A stretch of DNA of 64,000 nucleotides from Bacillota bacterium (GTDB lineage Bacteria > Bacillota > Clostridia > Christensenellales > Borkfalkiaceae). Location: contig QAKE01000078.1 in assembly GCA_003343995.1 (NCBI GenBank), positions 11,031 to 75,030 of the forward strand. The letters run 5' to 3'. Positions 26,896 through 36,991 of the stretch are shown piece by piece. Numbering within the stretch: the stretch's first letter is position 1; each line of letters begins with the position of its first letter. The translations under genes were made by a program, and so were the position numbers. A model generated the notes under the pieces. The model was given only the letters and a program-made list of their open reading frames with translations, had not been told where the DNA came from and searched no databases.

Positions 26896-28770
26896 ATGAA
26901 AGAGAATTTACCTTTATATTTATTCCATCAGGGCACGAATTTTCGCGCATACGAATACCTCGGCGCGCATTTCGGCAAAAAGGACGGAAAGAAAGGCGTG
27001 TTTTTCAGAACGTGGGCGCCCGCGGCGGAAAGCGTTTCCGTAGTGGGGGATTTCAACGGCTGGAACGCGGAAAAAAATCCCATGGAGCGGCTCAGCGGCG
27101 AAGGGATATACGAAACTTTCGTTGCCGGCTTAAAGGTATACGATAACTATAAATACGCCGTTAAATCGGAAAAAGGCACGGTGAACAAAGCCGATCCCTA
27201 CGCCTTTCACGCGGAAACCCCGCCGGAAACCGCTTCTAAAATTTACGAGCTTTCCGGCTTTCGCTGGGAAGACGGCGCTTTCCGCGCGCAGTCGAAAAAA
27301 AGGAGCGTGTATTCCTCGCCCGTCAATATTTACGAGGTCAATCTCGGCAGCTGGAAGAAAAAGGCGGACGGCGGATATCTGAGCTATAACGAACTTGCGC
27401 AAGAACTCGTTCCCTACGTAAAGGAGATGGGCTACACCCACGTGGAATTTATGCCGGTGGCGGAATATCCCTTCGACGGCAGCTGGGGGTATCAGATCAC
27501 CGGTTACTACGCCGTCACGTCGCGTTTCGGCACGCCGCACGATTTCATGCGCCTCGTCAACGAGTTTCATAAAGCGGGCGTCGGCGTGATTTTGGATTGG
27601 GTTCCCGCGCACTTTCCCAAGGACGAGCACGGGCTTTACGAATTCGACGGCGAAGCGTGCTACGAATACGGCGATCCGCTGAAGCGGGAAAACAAGGGCT
27701 GGGGCACGCGGGTGTTCGATTGGGGCAAAAACGAAGTGAGGAGCTTTCTCATCTCCAACGCGATGTTTTTGTTTGAAACCTACCATATCGACGGACTGCG
27801 GGTGGACGCCGTCGCCTCCATGCTCTATCTCGATTACGACAGAAAGGACGGGGAATGGCGCCCCAACGAATACGGCGGCAACTACAATCTGGAGGCAATC
27901 TCCTTTTTCAGAAAACTCAACGAAACGGTGTTCGGCGCCTATCCTTACGCGCTGATGATCGCGGAGGAATCCACGGCGTTTCCCATGATCACCAAGCCCG
28001 CCTATCTCGGCGGTCTGGGGTTCAATTTCAAGTGGAACATGGGCTGGATGAACGATACGCTTTCCTACATGCAGACCGATCCGTATTTCCGCGCCGACAA
28101 CCACAATAAAATGACCTTTTCCATGTACTACGCTTTCAGCGAGAATTTCGTTCTGCCGCTTTCTCACGACGAAGTGGTGCACGGCAAGCGTTCTCTGCTC
28201 GATAAGATGACGGGGGATTACGGCGATAAGTTCGCCAATCTCCGCGCATATCTCGGCTTTATGTACTCGCACCCCGGTAAAAAGCTCATCTTTATGGGTG
28301 CGGAAATCGGGCAGTTTAAGGAATGGGCGTATAAAGAGGGGCTGGAATTTTTCCTGCTCGAATACGAAAAACACGCGAAACTGCACGGATATTTCAAGGA
28401 GCTGAACGGGCTTTATAAAAACACGCCCGCGTTTTATGAAATCGAAGATTCGTGGGACGGGTTCGAGTGGATATACGCCGACGAGCGGGATCGGAACATT
28501 CTCGCCTACAAGCGCTTTTCCAAGGACGGAACGCCGGTTTACGTCGCAATCAATTTTTCGGGGTGCGACGCGGTCAACTTCGAGCTGAAGGCGGACGAGG
28601 GCAGATACGTGCCCGCGCTCAACAGCGACGCGCCGAAATTCGGCGGCGCGGGCAAGCTCCGTCAGCGTATCTTTACGGCGAAAAGGACGCGCCGCGGGGA
28701 CGTGAACCACTTTATCAAATTCACGCTGCCGCGCTTGACGTGCGTATATTTCGTGAAGGAAACAAAGTAA
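26896..28770 (+). CDS. glgB: 1,4-alpha-glucan branching enzyme
   Basis: 624 aa; adds alpha-1,6 branches to glycogen. A CBM48-like N-domain (GVFFRTWAPAAESVSVVGDFNGW) is followed by a GH13 barrel with VILDWVPAHFP, nucleophile Asp in DGLRVDAVASMLYLDY, acid/base Glu in MIAEESTAFP and the LPLSHDEVVHGKRSLL motif. It lacks the extra N1 domain of enterobacterial GlgB, as is common in Bacillota. ATG 26896 follows AAAGGGGAG, preferred over the upstream in-frame ATG 26875. Confidence 0.95.
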   Translation: MKENLPLYLFHQGTNFRAYEYLGAHFGKKDGKKGVFFRTWAPAAESVSVVGDFNGWNAEKNPMERLSGEGIYETFVAGLKVYDNYKYAVKSEKGTVNKADPYAFHAETPPETASKIYELSGFRWEDGAFRAQSKKRSVYSSPVNIYEVNLGSWKKKADGGYLSYNELAQELVPYVKEMGYTHVEFMPVAEYPFDGSWGYQITGYYAVTSRFGTPHDFMRLVNEFHKAGVGVILDWVPAHFPKDEHGLYEFDGEACYEYGDPLKRENKGWGTRVFDWGKNEVRSFLISNAMFLFETYHIDGLRVDAVASMLYLDYDRKDGEWRPNEYGGNYNLEAISFFRKLNETVFGAYPYALMIAEESTAFPMITKPAYLGGLGFNFKWNMGWMNDTLSYMQTDPYFRADNHNKMTFSMYYAFSENFVLPLSHDEVVHGKRSLLDKMTGDYGDKFANLRAYLGFMYSHPGKKLIFMGAEIGQFKEWAYKEGLEFFLLEYEKHAKLHGYFKELNGLYKNTPAFYEIEDSWDGFEWIYADERDRNILAYKRFSKDGTPVYVAINFSGCDAVNFELKADEGRYVPALNSDAPKFGGAGKLRQRIFTAKRTRRGDVNHFIKFTLPRLTCVYFVKETK

Positions 28771-28818
28771 TTACCGCCGCTTTTGCGGAAAAATACTACA
28801 TATAAGGGGATAATATCT

Positions 28819-30018
28819 ATGGTAAGAAAGAAAAAATGCGTAGCAATGCTGTTGGCGGGCGGGCAGGGAAGCCGCCTTTACGCGCTGACGAACAAAATCG
28901 CGAAACCCGCGGTTTCCTTCGGAGGCAAGTATCGGATCATCGACTTTCCGCTTTCCAATTGCGTGAACTCGGGCATCGACACGGTGGGGGTGCTCACGCA
29001 GTACCAGCCGCTGCTGCTCAACGATTACATCGGCAACGGTCAGCCGTGGGATCTGGACAGGGCGTACGGCGGCGTACATATTCTGTCGCCCTATCAGGGG
29101 AAACACTCTTCCGACTGGTACAAGGGCACGGCGAACGCCATCTATCAGAATTTACATTTCATCCGGCAGTTCGATCCCGATTACGTGTTGGTTTTATCGG
29201 GCGATCATATCTATAAAATGGATTATTCGCGCATGCTCAACTATCACATTTTGAACGGCGCGGACTGCACCATCGCGGCGATACGCGTTTCCTTGGAGGA
29301 GGCGTCCCGTTTCGGTATTCTCAACGTCGACGAAAACGACGTCATCTACGAATTCGAGGAAAAACCGAAAAAACCGAAAAGCACTTTGGCGTCGATGGGC
29401 ATTTACATTTTCTCCGCAAAAAAACTTTACCGCTATCTCGAAGAGGACGCGGCGAAGGAAAAATCGAGCAACGATTTCGGCAAGGACGTGCTTCCCGCCA
29501 TGCTCGCGAACGGCGAAAAGATGTGCGCCTATCCCTTTGAGGGCTATTGGAAGGACGTCGGCACGATACAGTCGCTTTACGACGCGAACATGGATTTGCT
29601 CGGCGATACCCCCAAACTCAATGTCAACGATTCTTCGTGGAAGATACAGTCGCGCAGCCCGCTTTCCCCGCCGCAGTATCTGGCGGAAACGGCGAAGGTG
29701 AACAACAGCATCGTCCTGTCCGGCTGCGAGATTTTCGGCACGGTGGAAAACTCCATATTATCGAGCAACGTCATCGTGAAGGAGGGCGCCGTCGTGCGCA
29801 ACAGCATCGTGATGGAGGACACCGTCATCGGGGAAAACTCCGTGGTGGAGTATTCCATTATCGACGAGAACACCCACGTCGGCAAGAACGTTAAACTCGG
29901 CGAGCCGCAGTCGGCGGGCAAGGGCATCGCCGTCGTCGGCAGGGAGCTGACGGTGGCGGACGGCGCCGTCGTCGCGGGCGGCGCGATGGTGGAAAAAGAC
30001 GAGAAAAAGGGGGCATAG
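28819..30018 (+). CDS. glgC: Glucose-1-phosphate adenylyltransferase, catalytic subunit GlgC
   Basis: 399 aa; makes ADP-glucose, the committed step of bacterial glycogen synthesis. The N-terminal pyrophosphorylase has [36 protein letters not shown] and the [11 protein letters not shown] metal site. The C-terminal left-handed beta-helix has repeated hexapeptides ([32 protein letters not shown]). ATG 28819 is chosen over 28783 because of AAGGGGA and the family N-terminus. It is followed after 4 nt by glgD, with which it should form a heteromer. Confidence 0.95.
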   Translation: MVRKKKCVAMLLAGGQGSRLYALTNKIAKPAVSFGGKYRIIDFPLSNCVNSGIDTVGVLTQYQPLLLNDYIGNGQPWDLDRAYGGVHILSPYQGKHSSDWYKGTANAIYQNLHFIRQFDPDYVLVLSGDHIYKMDYSRMLNYHILNGADCTIAAIRVSLEEASRFGILNVDENDVIYEFEEKPKKPKSTLASMGIYIFSAKKLYRYLEEDAAKEKSSNDFGKDVLPAMLANGEKMCAYPFEGYWKDVGTIQSLYDANMDLLGDTPKLNVNDSSWKIQSRSPLSPPQYLAETAKVNNSIVLSGCEIFGTVENSILSSNVIVKEGAVVRNSIVMEDTVIGENSVVEYSIIDENTHVGKNVKLGEPQSAGKGIAVVGRELTVADGAVVAGGAMVEKDEKKGA

Positions 30019-30022
30019 AAAG

Positions 30023-31126
30023 ATGAAAGCGTTAGGCATAGTTTTTTCCAATATACACGATACCAACCTGCCCGAGCTCGTCAGAATGCGCACCCTCGCG
30101 TCCATTCCCTTCGGGGGCAGATACCGCTTAATCGATTTCGCCCTGTCCAATATGGTCAATTCGGGCATCGACAAGGTGGGCGTCATCACCAAGCGCAACT
30201 ACCGTTCGCTGATGGATCACGTCGGCAGCGGCAAGGATTGGGATCTGGCGCGCAAGGACGGCGGTCTGATCATTCTGCCGCCTTTCGGCGACCGCGACAG
30301 CGACGGGTTGTACAACTCCCGTCTGGAAGCCTTAAAGAGCATCACCGGCTTTTTGGGACACTGCGACGAGGATTACGTGGTCATGACCGACTGCGACAAC
30401 GTCTGCCGCATCAATTATTACGACGTCATCGAATATCACCGCATCTCCAAAGCGGATATTACTTTGGTATACCGCAAGGGAATGCCGGAGGAGGACAACG
30501 CCGTCGTGATCGACACCGATGCGGACGGGCGCGTCACCAACTTGAAATACGAGCGGAAATCGGAGGGCGAAAAGCAGATTTTCGCCAACATCTACGTGAT
30601 GAAGCGTTCGCTTTTAATGAACCTCATCATGGATTCGCTGGCGTCGAATTATACGCATTTCACCACCGATTTATTGGTGAGCAACTTAAAGGCGATGCGC
30701 ATTATGGGGTACGAACATAAAGGGTATTTCGCGGCGATCACCTCCATGCAGTCGTATTACGAACGCAACATGGACCTGCTCGTCGAAAAGAACCGTCACG
30801 AACTGTTCGGCGACCGCAGCGTGTTTACGAAAATCCGCGACAGCGTGCCCACCAAATACGGCGCGAGCGCGGTGGTGAAAAATTCCCTGATCGCGGACGG
30901 CTGCGTCATCGAGGGAACGGTGGAAAATTCCGTCATCTTCCGCGGCGTCAAGGTCGCGCGCGGCTCGGTGGTGAAAAATTCCGTGCTGATGCAGGATACC
31001 GTTCTCGGCGAAAACGTGACGATGAACTGCATGATTACCGATAAAGACGTGGTGGTGCGCGACAGGCGCGTGCTGTCCGGCAGTGAAAATCACCCGTTCT
31101 ATATTCCGAAAGGAAGCATGATTTAA
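30023..31126 (+). CDS. glgD: GlgD, regulatory subunit of ADP-glucose pyrophosphorylase
   Basis: 367 aa. It is homologous to GlgC but lacks the GGxGxRL loop: the start reads ALGIVFSNIHDTNLPELV, so it is probably non-catalytic alone. The rest of the fold is kept (SIPFGGRYRLIDFALSNMVNSGIDKVG and the C-terminal beta-helix). In Bacillota GlgD combines with GlgC to increase activity and change its allosteric behaviour. The gap to glgC is 4 nt. Confidence 0.93.
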   Translation: MKALGIVFSNIHDTNLPELVRMRTLASIPFGGRYRLIDFALSNMVNSGIDKVGVITKRNYRSLMDHVGSGKDWDLARKDGGLIILPPFGDRDSDGLYNSRLEALKSITGFLGHCDEDYVVMTDCDNVCRINYYDVIEYHRISKADITLVYRKGMPEEDNAVVIDTDADGRVTNLKYERKSEGEKQIFANIYVMKRSLLMNLIMDSLASNYTHFTTDLLVSNLKAMRIMGYEHKGYFAAITSMQSYYERNMDLLVEKNRHELFGDRSVFTKIRDSVPTKYGASAVVKNSLIADGCVIEGTVENSVIFRGVKVARGSVVKNSVLMQDTVLGENVTMNCMITDKDVVVRDRRVLSGSENHPFYIPKGSMI

Positions 31127-31145
31127 ATTTATTAGGAGAGGAAAA

Positions 31146-32711
31146 ATGAACGAGAAAAAGACAACCGGCGCCGCAAAGACGGCGGCAAAGAGCGAAACGA
31201 AACCCGCCGTTAAAACCGCGGCGAAAAAGACCGAAACGAAATCTGCGGCGAAGAAGAAGGCGATGCCCGCCGTCGAAGTCGTCAAAAAACGGCGGATCAT
31301 GATCGCCGCGTCGGAATGCAACCCCTTCGTCGCGACGGGGGGACTTGCGGACGTCATCGGTTCGCTGCCCAAGGCGCTGGCGAAAAACGGCAACTTTGAA
31401 GTGAGCGTGATTTTACCGCTTTACTACTCCGTCAATCACGACGTGAGAGGAAAGATGGAATACGTAACGAATTTTTACGTGCAGCTTTCTTGGCGCAGAC
31501 TTTACTGCGGCGTGTTCCGCCTCATCGAAAACGGCGTAACCTATTATTTTCTGGATAACGAATATTATTTCAAACGCGGCGGTTCGCTCTACGGATTTTA
31601 CGACGACGGCGAGCGTTTCGCGTTCTTTTCCAAGGCGATTTTGGAAACCATCGGCAACCTCGATTTATTCCCCGACGTGCTGCAATGCAACGATTGGCAG
31701 ACGGCGGCGAGTATAATCTATCTGAGAACGCTTTATAATTGGAGTGTCGATTTTAGAAAAATAAAAACGGTTTTCACCATTCACAACATAGAATATCAGG
31801 GGAAGTTCGGCGTGGAAACGCTGGGCGATCTCTTCGGATTCCCCACGAATATTTTCGCCACCGTGGAATTCGACGGCTGCATCAACCTGATGAAGGGGGC
31901 GATCGAGCTCGCCGACGCCGTCAATACCGTCAGCCCCACCTATGCGGAGGAAATCAAAACGCCTTTCTTCGCGCACGGGCTGGACGGCATCATCCGCCGC
32001 AACGAGCAGAAGATTTACGGCATTTTGAACGGCATCGACGTGGATGGCTATAATCCCGAAACGGATAAAACGCTTTTCGCCAATTATTCCGTAAACGACT
32101 TGAGCGGCAAAGCGGTGTGCAAGGCGGAACTGCAAAAACTGCTGGGACTGCCGGTGCGCGCCGACGTGCCCGTCGTCGCCGTCATTTCCCGCCTCGTTTC
32201 CCATAAGGGGCTGGATCTCGTCACCGCCGTCATCGAACAGTTTTTGACGGAGGACGTGCAGCTGGTCGTTCTGGGCAAAGGCGACGCCTCTTACGAAAGC
32301 TATTTTTCCGCCATTTCGCGGCATTATCAGGGCAAATGCTCGGCGGTTATCGCCTTTAACCCCGATCTTTCGAGGAAGATCTATTCGGGCAGCGACATCT
32401 TTTTAATGCCATCCAAGGCGGAACCCTGCGGGCTTTCGCAGATGATCGCCTCCCGTTACGGCACGGTCGCCGTGGTCAGAGAAACGGGAGGACTGAACGA
32501 CAGCATCAAAGCCTATACCGGCGAAACGGGCAACGGCTTTACCTTCCGCGAATACAACGCGCACGACATGCTTTACGTGCTGCGCGAGGCGGTGCGCACC
32601 TACCGCACGCCCGCGTGGGAGGACGTTCGCGCGCGCGCCATGAAAAGCGATTTCAGCTGGAACGTTTCGGCGGCGGAATACGAAAAATTATATCTTAAAA
32701 TCATCGGCTGA
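31146..32711 (+). CDS. glgA: Glycogen synthase with a Lys/Ala-rich N-terminal extension
   Basis: 521 aa, GT5 family; transfers glucose from ADP-glucose to glycogen. The catalytic part begins at about residue 48 (RRIMIAASECNPFVATGGLADVIGSLPKAL) and ends with the SKAEPCGLSQMIASRYG E-x7-E region. Before it lies a ~45-residue repeat-like run of K, A, T and E (for example AAKTAAKSETKPAVKTAAKK), similar in composition to histone-H1-like tails and absent from standard GlgA. The KxGGL substrate loop reads ATGGL, with Ala replacing the usual Lys, a variant I believe occurs in some Clostridia. AGGAGAGG precedes the ATG; no internal ATG lies at the classical start. Confidence 0.93.
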   Translation: MNEKKTTGAAKTAAKSETKPAVKTAAKKTETKSAAKKKAMPAVEVVKKRRIMIAASECNPFVATGGLADVIGSLPKALAKNGNFEVSVILPLYYSVNHDVRGKMEYVTNFYVQLSWRRLYCGVFRLIENGVTYYFLDNEYYFKRGGSLYGFYDDGERFAFFSKAILETIGNLDLFPDVLQCNDWQTAASIIYLRTLYNWSVDFRKIKTVFTIHNIEYQGKFGVETLGDLFGFPTNIFATVEFDGCINLMKGAIELADAVNTVSPTYAEEIKTPFFAHGLDGIIRRNEQKIYGILNGIDVDGYNPETDKTLFANYSVNDLSGKAVCKAELQKLLGLPVRADVPVVAVISRLVSHKGLDLVTAVIEQFLTEDVQLVVLGKGDASYESYFSAISRHYQGKCSAVIAFNPDLSRKIYSGSDIFLMPSKAEPCGLSQMIASRYGTVAVVRETGGLNDSIKAYTGETGNGFTFREYNAHDMLYVLREAVRTYRTPAWEDVRARAMKSDFSWNVSAAEYEKLYLKIIG

Positions 32712-32752
32712 CGTCAGATAAAAAAGCGGCGGACGATACGAGGAGAAAAAAC

Positions 32753-35176
32753 ATGGTTACGAATTTAACGGAAAAAGACGCGGCGTCTTTGATCAAGGGG
32801 AAACTTTCCCGCTATTTCGGGGTTTCCGTCAAAGAGGCAACGAAAGAACAGCTCTACAAAGCGGTGGTGATGTCCGTGCGCGACATCCTTTTGGAAAAGC
32901 GCGACAGATTCTATAAAAAATACCGCTTGCAGGAGGGCAAGCGGGTATATTACCTATGCATGGAATTTCTGCTCGGCAAGTCGCTGAAAAACAACGTCTA
33001 TAATCTGAACGCGGAATCGGCGTTTGCCGCCGCGCTCGCGCCGACGTCCGTCACCCTCGACGAACTTTACGAAATGGAACCCAACGCGGGGCTGGGCAAC
33101 GGCGGGCTCGGCAGGCTTGCCGCCTGCTTTTTAGACGGGCTCGCCACGCAGAATTATCCCGCCATGGGCTATTCGATTTTATACGAATACGGGCTGTTCG
33201 CCCAAAAAATCGTCGACGGCTGGCAGACGGAGCTGCCCGAAGTGTGGCTGCCCAACGGCGAGGTGTGGCTTACGCAGAGAACCGATTTGACCTTTAAGGT
33301 GAAATTCGACGGCTACGTAAAGGAGCGCTGGACGGACAACGGGCTGGTGATCGATCACGTGGACGCCAAGGTGGTGGAAGCGCAGGCATACGACATGATG
33401 GTTTCCGGCAAGGATTCGGAGGCGGTTTCCGTGCTCCGGCTTTGGAAAGCGCAGAACGTGCACGATTTCGATATGAAGTCCTTTTCGCAGGGCGATTACA
33501 TGCGCGCCATGCAGGACGACAACGAGGCGGAGCTCATCTCCAAAGTGCTCTATCCTTCGGACGATCATTACGAGGGGAAAACGCTCCGCTTAAAACAGCA
33601 GTATCTGCTCGTGTCGGCGTCCTTGCAGAATATTTTAAAAGACCATCTGCGCCGTTACGGCTCGCTCGACACCCTGCCCGACATGGCGGCGATTCATATC
33701 AACGATACGCACCCCGCGCTCTGCGTGCCCGAGCTCATGCGCCTTTTAATGGACGAACACGGCTATTCGTGGGAGCGCGCGTGGGACATCGTCACCCGTA
33801 CGGTGGCGTATACCAACCACACCGTCATGAGCGAGGCGCTGGAAAAATGGGGAGAGGATCTCGTGCAGCGCAAACTGCCGCGCATCTACTCCATCTTAAA
33901 GGAAATCAACCAGCGTTTCTGCGGCGAAATGTGGAAGCTATTCCCCGGCGATTGGGATAAGATCGACAGAATGTCCATTTTCTCTCACGGTCAGGTGAAG
34001 ATGGCGAATTTAAGCGTCGTCGCCTCGCATAAGGTCAACGGCGTTTCCGCCTTGCACTCGGAAATCATCAAAAACAGCATTTTTAAGGATTTTAACGACG
34101 TTTGGCCCGATAAGTTCACCAACGTGACCAACGGCATCGCGCACCGCCGCTGGCTCTGTCAGGCAAATCCGGAGCTTTGCGAGCTTTTGAGCGACTGCAT
34201 CGGCAGCGGCTACGTCGCCGACGCGGCAAAACTTTCGGAGTTCAAAAAGTACGAAAACGATAAAACGGTGCTCGCGCGGCTCAACGAAATCAAGCGAATC
34301 AAAAAAGAGCAGTTCTGCGCGTACGTGAAAAAGACGAGCGGCGAAGTTCTCGACGCCGATTCCCTTTTCGACGTGCAGGCGAAACGTCTGCACGAATACA
34401 AACGGCAGCTGATGAACGCCATGCACGTTATCGCCCTGTACAACGATTTGAAGGAAAATCCCGATCTCGACGTGCAGCCGAAAACCTTCATCTTCGGCGC
34501 GAAGGCGGCTCCGGGGTATTATTTCGCAAAGGAAATCATCAAACTCATCTGGTTTTTGGGGGAGGAGATCAAAAAAGATCCCGTTATCCGCAAAAAGCTG
34601 AAGGTGATTTTCATGGAAAACTACTCCGTTTCCATGGCGGAAAAGATGATGCCCGCGGCGGAAATCAGCGAACAGATCTCGCAGGCGGGAAAAGAGGCGA
34701 GCGGCACGGGCAACATGAAATTCATGATCAACGGCGCGCTCACCGTCGGTACGCTCGACGGCGCCAACGTGGAAATGAAAGAGGCGTGCGGCGCGGAGAA
34801 TATCTTCATCTTCGGGCTCACCGCGCGCGAGGTGGAGGAGCTTTGGAAACACGGCTACAACGCCACGGAATATTACAGCTTGAATCCCCGTCTGGAACGG
34901 GTGCTCGACAGCCTGAACAGGGGCTTTAACGGCAAATCGTTCGCCAATATCGCCTCCTATCTCGTGAAGGGCAGCCCCGTCGCCGATCCGTACATGTGCA
35001 TGGCGGATTTCGGCGCGTACTGCGATATCCACGAGCAGGTGAACGAAACCTACAAGGATAAAATGAAATGGGCGAAGATGTCGCTCAACAACATCGCGGC
35101 GGCGGGCAGATTTTCCGCCGACAGGAGCGTGCGCGAATACGCCCAGAACATCTGGGGGCTCAAACAAATCAGATAA
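32753..35176 (+). CDS. glgP: Glycogen phosphorylase
   Basis: 807 aa, GT35; releases glucose-1-phosphate from glycogen using PLP. Motifs include NAGLGNGGLGRLAACFLDGLAT near residue 105, the DTHPAL region, KRLHEYKRQLMNAMH and the PLP-Lys segment EASGTGNMKFMINGALTVGTLDGANVE. Full length. A purine-rich GAGGAGAAAAAAC precedes the start. With glgB/C/D/A it gives both synthesis and breakdown in one block. Confidence 0.96.
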   Translation: MVTNLTEKDAASLIKGKLSRYFGVSVKEATKEQLYKAVVMSVRDILLEKRDRFYKKYRLQEGKRVYYLCMEFLLGKSLKNNVYNLNAESAFAAALAPTSVTLDELYEMEPNAGLGNGGLGRLAACFLDGLATQNYPAMGYSILYEYGLFAQKIVDGWQTELPEVWLPNGEVWLTQRTDLTFKVKFDGYVKERWTDNGLVIDHVDAKVVEAQAYDMMVSGKDSEAVSVLRLWKAQNVHDFDMKSFSQGDYMRAMQDDNEAELISKVLYPSDDHYEGKTLRLKQQYLLVSASLQNILKDHLRRYGSLDTLPDMAAIHINDTHPALCVPELMRLLMDEHGYSWERAWDIVTRTVAYTNHTVMSEALEKWGEDLVQRKLPRIYSILKEINQRFCGEMWKLFPGDWDKIDRMSIFSHGQVKMANLSVVASHKVNGVSALHSEIIKNSIFKDFNDVWPDKFTNVTNGIAHRRWLCQANPELCELLSDCIGSGYVADAAKLSEFKKYENDKTVLARLNEIKRIKKEQFCAYVKKTSGEVLDADSLFDVQAKRLHEYKRQLMNAMHVIALYNDLKENPDLDVQPKTFIFGAKAAPGYYFAKEIIKLIWFLGEEIKKDPVIRKKLKVIFMENYSVSMAEKMMPAAEISEQISQAGKEASGTGNMKFMINGALTVGTLDGANVEMKEACGAENIFIFGLTAREVEELWKHGYNATEYYSLNPRLERVLDSLNRGFNGKSFANIASYLVKGSPVADPYMCMADFGAYCDIHEQVNETYKDKMKWAKMSLNNIAAAGRFSADRSVREYAQNIWGLKQIR

Positions 35177-35185
35177 AGGTGGATT

Positions 35186-36991
35186 ATGAAGTATTATTTT
35201 AACCCGCTGGAAACGCGTTGCAAGAGCGTGACGGGCGGCGTAGAGCGGAAAACGCCGGTCACCTTCCGCGTGTTCGCCGACGCCTTCTTTTGCGAGCTCG
35301 TCATCCGCAAGGACGGCGTAAACGACAGCTGTTATTGCGAAATGGCGGCGGAGAACGGCAGTTTTTTCTACGAACTCACCTTGAACGACGCGGGGCTTTA
35401 TTGGTATTACTTCCGTCTGGACAAAAAATATTATATCGGCGCGGGGGAGGCGTTGAACGCCGTCGCGTCGGTCAACCCGCGCGCCTATCAGCTCACGGTA
35501 TACGCGCCCTTCGCCACGCCCGACTGGATCAAGGGCGGCGCGGTGTATCAGATTTTTCCCGACCGCTTTTTCAAGAGCGGAGAGGCGAAGAAAAAGCAGG
35601 GCAGAGTCTTTCACGAAAACTGGAACGAACTGCCCGTCTACCTGCCCGACGGCGACGGCAAGGTGAAGAATAACGATTTTTTCGGCGGCAATTTCGCGGG
35701 AATGGCGGAAAAACTCGATTATATCGCCTCTCTCGGCATTACGGCGGTTTATCTGAACCCCGTTTTCGAGGCGTACAGCAACCACCGCTACGATACGGGC
35801 GATTATAAAAAATTCGACGAAACGCTAGGCACGGAGGAGGACTTCAAGGCGTTTTTGCAAAAGGCGCAAAGTTTGGGCATCCGCGTCGTTTTGGACGGCG
35901 TGTTCAATCACACGGGGGCGGACAGCCGCTATTTCAATAAGTTCGGCAATTACGATTCCGTCGGCGCGTACCAGAGCAAGGATTCGCCCTATTACGGGTG
36001 GTATCAGTTCATCGAATACCCCGATAAATACGCCGCGTGGTGGGGGTTCGATACCTTGCCGGGGGTAAACGAAAGCAACGCGGGGTTTGAAAAATTCATC
36101 GCGGGCAAGGACGGCGTCATCGAGCATTATATCCGCATGGGCGTTTCCGGCTGGCGGCTGGACGTGGCGGACGAACTGCCCGACGAGTTTTTGCAAAAGG
36201 TGCGCTCGGCGGCAAAAACGGAAAATCCCGAGGCGCTCCTCGTCGGCGAGGTTTGGGAGGACGCTTCCAACAAGGTTTCCTACAACGTGCGCAGAAAATA
36301 TCTGCAGGGCGCGGAGCTCGACGGCGCCATCAATTATCCCTTCCTGCGGGCGGCTTTGAAATTCGTCAAGGAAGGGGACGCGCGCGCCTTCGCGCATCAT
36401 GTGAGAACGCAGATCGACCATTACCCGAAACAGAGTCTGGACGTGTGCTTTAACGTGCTCGGCACGCACGACACGCCGCGGGCGCTCACCGCGTTTGCGG
36501 AAGGTACGCCCAAAACGGAGGACAAGCGGGAATGGGCGAACTTCCGTTTGAGCGAGGAACAGTACAAAACGGCGAAAAAGCGGCTGAAAACCGCGTCGCT
36601 TCTGCAATACACCGTGCCGGGGGTGCCGTGTCTGTATTACGGCGACGAGGCGGGCGTGCAGGGCTATAAAGATCCATTGAACCGTACCGCTTACCCGTGG
36701 GGCGGGGAAGATAAGGAGCTCGTCGAATGGTACGCGTTTCTCGGCAGGCTTCGTTCCCTCGCGCCCTTCGCGGGGGGAACATATAAAGAGCTTTACGCCG
36801 ATCGCCGCGCGCTGGTGTTCGAGCGCCGCGTCGGGGAGGACTCGGTCGTCGTCGCCGTGAATATGGGCAACAACGAATATGCTTTGCATTTCGACGGCGA
36901 GATATACGAGCTGATTTCCGGCGGGAAAAAGAAGAATAAAGCGGTCATCGAACCCTATTCCTTCGGCGTATACTATACGGAGAAACTATGA
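35186..36991 (+). CDS. GH13 alpha-glycosidase (neopullulanase/maltogenic-amylase-like)
   Basis: 601 aa. An N-terminal beta-domain of CBM34 type (residues ~1-115) precedes the barrel, which begins GGAVYQIFPDRFFKSG. Conserved regions: LDGVFNHTGADSRYF, catalytic Asp in GWRLDVADELP, catalytic Glu in LLVGEVWEDAS and NVLGTHDTPRAL. This set is typical of cyclomaltodextrinase, neopullulanase or maltogenic amylase, acting on short alpha-glucans in the cytosol. Its place after glgP suggests it trims limit dextrins, a job usually done by GlgX or pullulanase, neither of which is seen here. The stop overlaps the next start. Confidence 0.9.
   Translation: MKYYFNPLETRCKSVTGGVERKTPVTFRVFADAFFCELVIRKDGVNDSCYCEMAAENGSFFYELTLNDAGLYWYYFRLDKKYYIGAGEALNAVASVNPRAYQLTVYAPFATPDWIKGGAVYQIFPDRFFKSGEAKKKQGRVFHENWNELPVYLPDGDGKVKNNDFFGGNFAGMAEKLDYIASLGITAVYLNPVFEAYSNHRYDTGDYKKFDETLGTEEDFKAFLQKAQSLGIRVVLDGVFNHTGADSRYFNKFGNYDSVGAYQSKDSPYYGWYQFIEYPDKYAAWWGFDTLPGVNESNAGFEKFIAGKDGVIEHYIRMGVSGWRLDVADELPDEFLQKVRSAAKTENPEALLVGEVWEDASNKVSYNVRRKYLQGAELDGAINYPFLRAALKFVKEGDARAFAHHVRTQIDHYPKQSLDVCFNVLGTHDTPRALTAFAEGTPKTEDKREWANFRLSEEQYKTAKKRLKTASLLQYTVPGVPCLYYGDEAGVQGYKDPLNRTAYPWGGEDKELVEWYAFLGRLRSLAPFAGGTYKELYADRRALVFERRVGEDSVVVAVNMGNNEYALHFDGEIYELISGGKKKNKAVIEPYSFGVYYTEKL

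Noticed and set aside
27130..28710. 526-codon minus-strand frame opposite glgB
   Set aside because: Shadow of glgB; no protein-like motifs.
34010..35785. 591-codon minus-strand open frame opposite glgP and the GH13 gene
   Set aside because: It lies wholly antisense to two well-supported genes and has no domain motifs; GC-rich third positions in this genome create long antisense frames.
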